Shown here piece after piece: positions 63,677-64,000 of a stretch of 64,000 nt of DNA. Source of the DNA: Bdellovibrio bacteriovorus str. Tiberius (GTDB lineage: Bacteria; Bdellovibrionota; Bdellovibrionia; Bdellovibrionales; Bdellovibrionaceae); assembly GCF_000317895.1 (NCBI RefSeq), contig NC_019567.1, forward strand, positions 3,844,001-3,908,000. Direction: 5' to 3'. The position numbers were made by a program, and so were the translations under genes. Numbering within the stretch: the first letter of the stretch is position 1; each line of letters starts with the position of its first letter. The notes under the pieces were generated by a model, which was given only the letters and a program-made list of their open reading frames with translations, did not search any database and was not told the origin of the DNA.

Positions 63677-64000
63677 ATGAGATTCATAGCTTTTGACTTA
63701 GAGACCACTGGTACAGTTCCTGGAGTAGATCAAATCGTAGAAATCGGTGCCGTTCGTTTTATCGACGGCCAGCCCGAGGCGATCTTTGCCACTTTGATTG
63801 ACCCACTTCGCCCAATCCCACCGGGAGCTTCCGCGGTGAATGGCATCTCTGACGACATGGTTAAAGGCAAACCTTTGATCGATTCTATCCTGCCGGCTTT
63901 TGCTGAGTTCTGCGGTGAGGACGTTCTGGTCGCGCACAATGCGCCGTTTGACTCCCAGTTCCTGATTGCTGACATCAAGAAGCATGAAACCACCGCGCCG
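63677..64000 (+). CDS. DnaQ-type 3'-5' exonuclease (partial, N-terminal part)
   Basis: The window ends inside this gene after 108 codons. IAFDLETTG holds the DxE metal-binding motif, and VNGISDDMVKGKP and VAHNAPFDSQFL are further conserved motifs of DnaQ-type proofreading exonucleases. It could be a polymerase III epsilon subunit or a related RNase T/exonuclease protein; the missing C-terminus would show which. It is read through to the right edge without a stop. Confidence 0.9.
   Translation, partial: MRFIAFDLETTGTVPGVDQIVEIGAVRFIDGQPEAIFATLIDPLRPIPPGASAVNGISDDMVKGKPLIDSILPAFAEFCGEDVLVAHNAPFDSQFLIADIKKHETTAP

Overview
The window is a compact, gene-dense bacterial chromosome segment with no rRNA, insertion sequence, prophage or CRISPR array. 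Several things point to Bdellovibrio (B. bacteriovorus or a close relative). The trigger factor, S2 and other housekeeping proteins look familiar from that genus. There is a TIGR02147-type regulator paired with a secreted protein, a ferrooxidans-type glutamate-cysteine ligase, many signal-peptide and lipobox proteins without assignable function, and tiny lysine-rich proteins. This is recognition from memory, not a database search.

Layout. 1-5.7 kb: clpX (cut by the window edge) and clpP on the minus strand, then pepA, a membrane-anchored unknown, and a TIGR02147 regulator coupled to a secreted protein. 5.7-10.1 kb: a minus-strand operon of two ArsA/Get3-like ATPases, a TPR lipoprotein and gshA. 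10.1-24 kb: tig, a TonB-like protein, a 42-residue basic protein, a beta-barrel protein divergent from an M23 peptidase, a lipoprotein, galU, a secreted protein coupled to priA, a CFI-box protein, an FAD oxidoreductase and a sensor kinase. 24-35.5 kb: the long plus-strand run rpsB-tsf-pyrH-frr-uppS-cdsA-rseP-tsaB, continuing into a MinD-like ATPase, a J-like/HTH protein, an RluD-type synthase, pgeF and an AAG glycosylase. 35.5-40.1 kb: a hemolysin III-like protein, tRNA-Phe, and a minus-strand operon with a TadB/TadC-like pair ahead of reverse transsulfuration genes. 40.1-46.9 kb: a 43-residue H1-like protein and a Mla-type lipid transport locus interrupted by a two-gene plus-strand cassette. 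47-64 kb: sucCD, secreted and haem proteins, ndk, an RlmD-like methyltransferase, an envelope operon (PilF-like TPR lipoprotein, RodZ-like, GT39, degenerate PHP), a ferredoxin and the start of an exonuclease gene.

How the genes work together. Most of the window serves growth and the cell envelope: protein quality control (Clp, trigger factor, RseP), translation and phospholipid/undecaprenol synthesis (the rpsB-rseP cluster), outer-membrane lipid traffic (Mla), wall hydrolysis (M23) and shape control (RodZ-like). The least explained parts are the Lys-Glu-Pro repeat cassette inside the mla locus, the secreted seven-repeat protein, the zinc-protease/DUF4105-like fusion, and a small secreted protein with a sigma-54-like promoter. 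Several multi-part machines look asymmetric: one member of a pair carries canonical catalytic residues and the other does not.
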